Assembly (NCBI GenBank): GCA_947650285.1
Contig: CANTFL010001415.1
Span: forward strand, 44,257-108,256
DNA: 64,000 nucleotides
Source of the DNA: Hyaloperonospora brassicae
Taxonomy: Eukaryota; Oomycota; Peronosporomycetes; Peronosporales; Peronosporaceae
Direction: 5' to 3'
In this document: in pieces, positions 58,585 through 64,000 of the stretch
How positions within the stretch are numbered: position 1 is the first letter of the stretch
Layout of the letters: every line of letters starts with the position of its first letter
Translations under genes and position numbers: made by a program
Notes under the pieces: model-generated
What the model was told of the DNA's origin: nothing
The model's input: the letters and a program-made list of their open reading frames with translations, nothing else
Databases searched by the model: none

Positions 58585-60465
58585 TATCGTAGTTGCAGAC
58601 TTGCGTCTACTTTTTACATCAAACGGATCCGGAACGCGTGTCGTACCTTCTCAATATGCAGGTGAAGCACAAGTCTGGTGTGATACTGTCTCTCTCTCAA
58701 ACGGCATACATTGATCGCATGTGCGGCAATTTGGAATGGAGCAAACCAAGACTGTTCGATCGCCACAACAGCGAAAACGGATATATGTTGTCATATGCAA
58801 CGAACAATACCAACTTTACGTATGCAAGAGTGAAACAGCACCGATACTTCCAGCGGATACAATATAAAGGTTCACGATTCAAGTGGTGCTGTCCGCCAAA
58901 CACGAAGTATGAAGCCAACGGCAACATCATTTGACTGATCTCAGACCTGCTGGCAAAAGGACATTGTATTCACGAATTGGCAAGCAATAGTGGAGGAGAG
59001 TTCATCAAAGCTGAGCTCAACGCATTTATTGCGGCAAGAGTTATTCGATGTATGCCCACGCATCCTAACGCACGAGAAGAAAAGTCACTCGTAAAAAAAG
59101 CTCAACGGTGTGCTGGTAAATAAGATGATAGCGACTATGCATGCTGCGGACCTTCCGACGCACATGTGGCTGTAAGTACTTCAATACATCGTCGACATCG
59201 ACAACATGAGTGCAATGATGACAATGAATGGAAATGGAAAACGACATCAGAGAAGTTGCTCGGATATAACACTGATGTTAGTAAAATCGAGGTACGCGGA
59301 CCAGTTGAATTCGTGCATGTGCCGAAGGAGAAGAGAAGCACGAAACGAAGGGATAAGGCGTGTCCAGGACTGATTCCTGGATCGACTCAAGTACGAACCG
59401 GGTATGAGTTGCTGTAGCTTGGAACCGGCGATATATTGGAAGCTCGGGACGTGCAATATCGGGACGACATTACACTGAGCAAGCAGCATTTCGCTGCGTT
59501 TCTGAAAAGACAGTACGGGATGCAGGATAACACCCAGCAGGTACTTCTGCCAATTGAATTTGTGGCGAAAACGGTGTACGAAGTGGTGAACTCGCAGGCG
59601 TTGTTACAAGCAGCAGCGGCAACTGATCTCACTAGATCGGTACTGAGAAATGCGAATGCGTCGGCTCAAACACAAACACACAAAAATGGCGTTTTCCAAA
59701 CGACATCCTGATCCGATTACCAGTCTACAAGGATTTTGAAGACGGTCGGCGCGTGTGCCACGATTAAATGTCGGACTGAGTGGGTATCCGCTGATGTCAG
59801 AGAATGGAATCAGAGGAGACCCTACCGCGGCTGAAGAGGCTCTGAGATCACCAAATCAGAGGCAAGAGTGGAAGGAGGCCATGCAAGCAGAGTTTAATGC
59901 TCGGTTGCAACATATTACATGGAACCTTGTCGATCGAACAGGAAGTAAACCGGGGAAACCTGCAAAAATACGCACTTCACGGTGGGTGCTCGCATCTTAC
60001 GCGATGAGAACGGCATGATATTGCACTGCAAGGACAGACTTGTCATTGACAGTTTTAAACAGCGTGCTGGGCTGAAATTCGAAAGGATGTACCCGACTGT
60101 TGTTTGCATACCGACGATACTCTTGATTTTTCTGATTGCAAAGTCTCGGCCCTTGAGACAAGGCACATAGATGTTGAAACCACGCTTCTAACTGGACGTT
60201 CGATTCGTGTGACCATCTACATGGCACAGCCAGCGTGCTTCGAGGACGTCGCTATCCGGTCATTTCGATTGTAGAAAGGTTTAAATGGTCTGAAGCAGGC
60301 GACAAGGCTCTAGTGTCAGACTTTGCACGCTCGCTTAGTGTAACAAGGGTTTCAATGGTGCGCATTTGACGTGGTATTGTACGATAACTATTTCAGAGGA
60401 CAGCTTGTTCTTTTTACTGTGTATGTTGATGACATGCTGATGATATCATCTCCGAATAGCATCGA
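58585..60465 (+). mobile_element. Copia monomer 4
   Basis: Consensus-like with one private change seen, T at 58965 (ACATTGTATTC versus ACATCGTATTC). Confidence 0.9.
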
Positions 60466-62346
60466 TATCGTAGTTGCAGACTTGCGTCTACTTTTTACAT
60501 CAAACGGATCCGGAACGCGTGTCGTACCTTCTCAATATGCAGGTGAAGCACAAGTCTGGTGTGATACTGTCTCTCTCTCAAACGGCATACATTGATCGCA
60601 TGTGCGGCAATTTGGAATGGAGCAAACCAAGACTGTTCGATCGCCACAACAGCGAAAACGGATATATGTTGTCATATGCAACGAACAATACCAACTTTAC
60701 GTATGCAAGAGTGAAACAGCACCGATACTTCCAGCGGATACAATATAAAGGTTCACGATTCAAGTGGTGCTGTCCGCCAAACACGAAGTATGAAGCCAAC
60801 GGCAACATCATTTGACTGATCTCAGACCTGCTGGCAAAAGGACATCGTATTCACGAATTGGCAAGCAATAGTGGAGGAGAGTTCATCAAAGCTGAGCTCA
60901 ACGCATTTATTGCGGCAAGAGTTATTCGATGTATGCCCACGCATCCTAACGCACGAGAAGAAAAGTCACTCGTAAAAAAAGCTCAACGGTGTGCTGGTAA
61001 ATAAGATGATAGCGACTATGCATGCTGCGGACCTTCCGACGCACATGTGGCTGTAAGTACTTCAATACATCGTCGACATCGACAACATGAGTGCAATGAT
61101 GACAATGAATGGAAATGGAAAACGACATCAGAGAAGTTGCTCGGATATAACCCTGATGTTAGTAAAATCGAGGTACGCGGACCAGTTGAATTCGTGCATG
61201 TGCCGAAGGAGAAGAGAAGCACGAAACGAAGGGATAAGGCGTGTCCAGGACTGATTCCTGGATCGACTCAAGTACGAACCGGGTATGAGTTGCTGTAGCT
61301 TGGAACCGGCGATATATTGGAAGCTCGGGACGTGCAATATCGGGACGACATTACACTGAGCAAGCAGCATTTCGCTGCGTTTCTGAAAAGACAGTACGGG
61401 ATGCAGGATAACACCCAGCAGGTACTTCTGCCAATTGAATTTGTGGCGAAAACGGTGTACGAAGTGGTGAACTCGCAGGCGTTGTTACAAGCAGCAGCGG
61501 CAACTGATCTCACTAGATCGGTACTGAGAAATGCGAATGCGTCGGCTCAAACACAAACACACAAAAATGGCGTTTTCCAAACGACATCCTGATCCGATTA
61601 CCAGTCTACAAGGATTTTGAAGACGGTCGGCGCGTGTGCCACGATTAAATGTCGGACTGAGTGGGTATCCGCTGATGTCAGAGAATGGAATCAGAGGAGA
61701 CCCTACCGCGGCTGAAGAGGCTCTGAGATCACCAAATCAGAGGCAAGAGTGGAAGGAGGCCATGCAAGCAGAGTTTAATGCTCGGTTGCAACATATTACA
61801 TGGAACCTTGTCGATCGAACAGGAAGTAAACCGGGGAAACCTGCAAAAATACGCACTTCACGGTGGGTGCTCGCATCTTACGCGATGAGAACGGCATGAT
61901 ATTGCACTGCAAGGACAGACTTGTCATTGACAGTTTTAAACAGCGTGCTGGGCTGAAATTCGAAAGGATGTACCCGACTGTTGTTTGCATACCGACGATA
62001 CTCTTGATTTTTCTGATTGCAAAGTCTCGGCCCTTGAGACAAGGCACATAGATGTTGAAACCACGCTTCTAACTGGACGTTCGATTCGTGTGACCATCTA
62101 CATGGCACAGCCAGCGTGCTTCGAGGACGTCGCTATCCGGTCATTTCGATTGTAGAAAGGTTTAAATGGTCTGAAGCAGGCGACAAGGCTCTAGTGTCAG
62201 ACTTTGCACGCTCGCTTAGTGTAACAAGGGTTTCAATGGTGCGCATTTGACGTGGTATTGTACGATAACTATTTCAGAGGACAGCTTGTTCTTTTTACTG
62301 TGTATGTTGATGACATGCTGATGATATCATCTCCGAATAGCATCGA
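60466..62346 (+). mobile_element. Copia monomer 5
   Basis: Consensus-like with one private change seen, C at 61152 (ATAACCCTGATG versus ATAACACTGATG). Confidence 0.9.
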
Positions 62347-64000
62347 TATCGTAGTTGCAGACTTGCGTCTACTTTTTACATCAAACGGATCCGGAACGCG
62401 TGTCGTACCTTCTCAATATGCAGGTGAAGCACAAGTCTGGTGTGATACTGTCTCTCTCTCAAACGGCATACATTGATCGCATGTGCGGCAATTTGGAATG
62501 GAGCAAACCAAGACTGTTCGATCGCCACAACAGCGAAAACGGATATATGTTGTCATATGCAACGAACAATACCAACTTTACGTATGCAAGAGTGAAACAG
62601 CACCGATACTTCCAGCGGATACAATATAAAGGTTCACGATTCAAGTGGTGCTGTCCGCCAAACACGAAGTATGAAGCCAACGGCAACATCATTTGACTGA
62701 TCTCAGACCTGCTGGCAAAAGGACATCGTATTCACGAATTGGCAAGCAATAGTGGAGGAGAGTTCATCAAAGCTGAGCTCAACGCATTTATTGCGGCAAG
62801 AGGTATTCGATGTATGCCCACGCATCCTAACGCACGAGAAGAAAAGTCACTCGTAAAAAAAGCTCAACGGTGTGCTGGTAAATAAGATGATAGCGACTAT
62901 GCATGCTGCGGACCTTCCGACGCACATGTGGCTGTAAGTACTTCAATACATCGTCGACATCGACAACATGAGTGCAATGATGACAATGAATGGAAATGGA
63001 AAACGACATCAGAGAAGTTGCTCGGATATAACACTGATGTTAGTAAAATCGAGGTACGCGGACCAGTTGAATTCGTGCATGTGCCGAAGGAGAAGAGAAG
63101 CACGAAACGAAGGGATAAGGCGTGTCCAGGACTGATTCCTGGATCGACTCAAGTACGAACCGGGTATGAGTTGCTGCAGCTTGGAACCGGCGATATATTG
63201 GAAGCTCGGGACGTGCAATATCGGGACGACATTACACTGAGCAAGCAGCATTTCGCTGCGTTTCTGAAAAGACAGTACGGGATGCAGGATAACACCCAGC
63301 AGGTACTTCTGCCAATTGAATTTGTGGCGAAAACGGTGTACGAAGTGGTGAACTCGCAGGCGTTGTTACAAGCAGCAGCGGCAACTGATCTCACTAGATC
63401 GGTACTGAGAAATGCGAATGCGTCGGCTCAAACACAAACACACAAAAATGGCGTTTTCCAAACGACATCCTGATCCGATTACCAGTCTACAAGGATTTTG
63501 AAGACGGTCGGCGCGTGTGCCACGATTAAATGTCGGACTGAGTGGGTATCCGCTGATGTCAGAGAATGGAATCAGAGGAGACCCTACCGCGGCTGAAGAG
63601 GCTCTGAGATCACCAAATCAGAGGCAAGAGTGGAAGGAGGCCATGCAAGCAGAGTTTAATGCTCGGTTGCAACATATTACATGGAACCTTGTCGATCGAA
63701 CAGGAAGTAAACCGGGGAAACCTGCAAAAATACGCACTTCACGGTGGGTGCTCGCATCTTACGCGATGAGAACGGCATGATATTGCACTGCAAGGACAGA
63801 CTTGTCATTGACAGTTTTAAACAGCGTGCTGGGCTGAAATTCGAAAGGATGTACCCGACTGTTGTTTGCATACCGACGATACTCTTGATTTTTCTGATTG
63901 CAAAGTCTCGGCCCTTGAGACAAGGCACATAGATGTTGAAACCACGCTTCTAACTGGACGTTCGATTCGTGTGACCATCTACATGGCACAGCCAGCGTGC
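62347..64000 (+). mobile_element. Copia monomer 6, cut by the window edge
   Basis: 1654 of 1881 bases are in view. Two private changes are informative: G at 62803 gives AARGIRC, restoring the conserved Gly-Ile of Copia integrase (Val-Ile in the others), and CAG at 63177-63179 replaces the TAG stop. Confidence 0.9.
62928..63473 (+). pseudogene. Connector ORF of monomer 6, uninterrupted
   Basis: 181 codons open from MAVSTSIHRRH through GYELLQLGTGDILEARDV to the shared TGA. It is the only copy in the window where this segment is not cut by TAG. The Met is not a real start; the segment is internal to Pol. Confidence 0.85.

Larger units (their letters stand above)
52942..64000 (+). repeat. Tandem array of 1881-bp Copia-derived monomers
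   Basis: TATCGTAGTTGCAGACTTG recurs at 52942, 54823, 56704, 58585, 60466 and 62347, an exact 1881-bp period, with 5.88 copies in the window and the array still running at the right edge. Copies differ at only a handful of sites each, so identity is above 99.5 percent. Each monomer contains, in order, an RT 3' segment, an integrase segment, the integrase-RT connector, an RT 5' segment and the YVDD box. Gag, protease, RNase H and LTRs are absent. Reading order RT to integrase at each junction is a circular permutation of normal Copia order, as expected if a segment between integrase and RT was tandemly duplicated. Confidence 0.97.

Noticed and set aside
53054..63989. Recurrent minus-strand ORFs in the 1881-bp array
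   Set aside because: They are shadows of the plus-strand Copia frames; all recognisable domains are on the plus strand.
1..64000. tRNA, rRNA or other RNA genes
   Set aside because: No convincing tRNA B-box pattern with a foldable arm or rRNA segment was noticed; a covariance-model scan would be decisive.

Overview
The window looks like a repeat-rich, AT-rich stretch of a plant-pathogenic oomycete genome, most likely a downy mildew or Phytophthora relative (Peronosporaceae). Two things point there. One is a single secreted effector-like gene (35920-37419) with a signal peptide, a degenerate RxLR-EER-like leader and WY-type helical repeats. The other is a set of decayed Ty3/Gypsy and Ty1/Copia retrotransposons whose protein signatures resemble oomycete elements. 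No taxonomic marker gene is present, so the species is not determined. There are no bacterial operons, ribosome binding sites or CRISPR arrays.

Layout. 1 to about 6.1 kb: minus-strand remains of a Ty3/Gypsy element (element 1) running gag, protease and reverse transcriptase toward the left edge. 6.4-6.7 kb: a 48-bp tandem repeat that encodes a 16-residue repeat. 7.3-9.1 kb: a minus-strand coiled-coil, Ser/Pro-rich gag-like pseudogene. 9280-14587 and 23828-29140: two nearly identical 5.3-kb arms of a large inverted repeat. The 9.2-kb spacer holds a minisatellite, an LTR-like repeat, a 72-bp duplication and a broken adenylate kinase fragment. 29.1-35.9 kb: AT-rich DNA with two further diverged copies of the LTR-like repeat (family A), each next to GATC-rich repeats. 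35.9-37.4 kb: the effector gene, the only convincing intact host gene. 38223-45933: a complete-ended chromodomain Ty3/Gypsy element on the minus strand (element 2) with about 530-bp LTRs, primer binding site, polypurine tract and a near-perfect 5-bp target duplication. Its coding region is badly decayed. It also carries a plus-strand antisense ORF overlapping the chromodomain end. 45.9-52.9 kb: AT-rich DNA with nothing recognised. 52942-64000: a head-to-tail array of an 1881-bp monomer cut from a Ty1/Copia pol gene, 5.9 copies in view, continuing past the right edge.

The most interesting items are the Copia-derived tandem array, whose end copies keep ancestral-looking states while inner copies are homogenised; the giant inverted repeat around a host kinase fragment; the long antisense ORF in the chromovirus; and the mismatch between young-looking LTRs and an old-looking interior in element 2. 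The genes do not form a pathway. The functional story is one effector gene surrounded by retrotransposon remains and rearranged repeats. All statements rest on reading the sequence by eye; no database search or alignment program was run.
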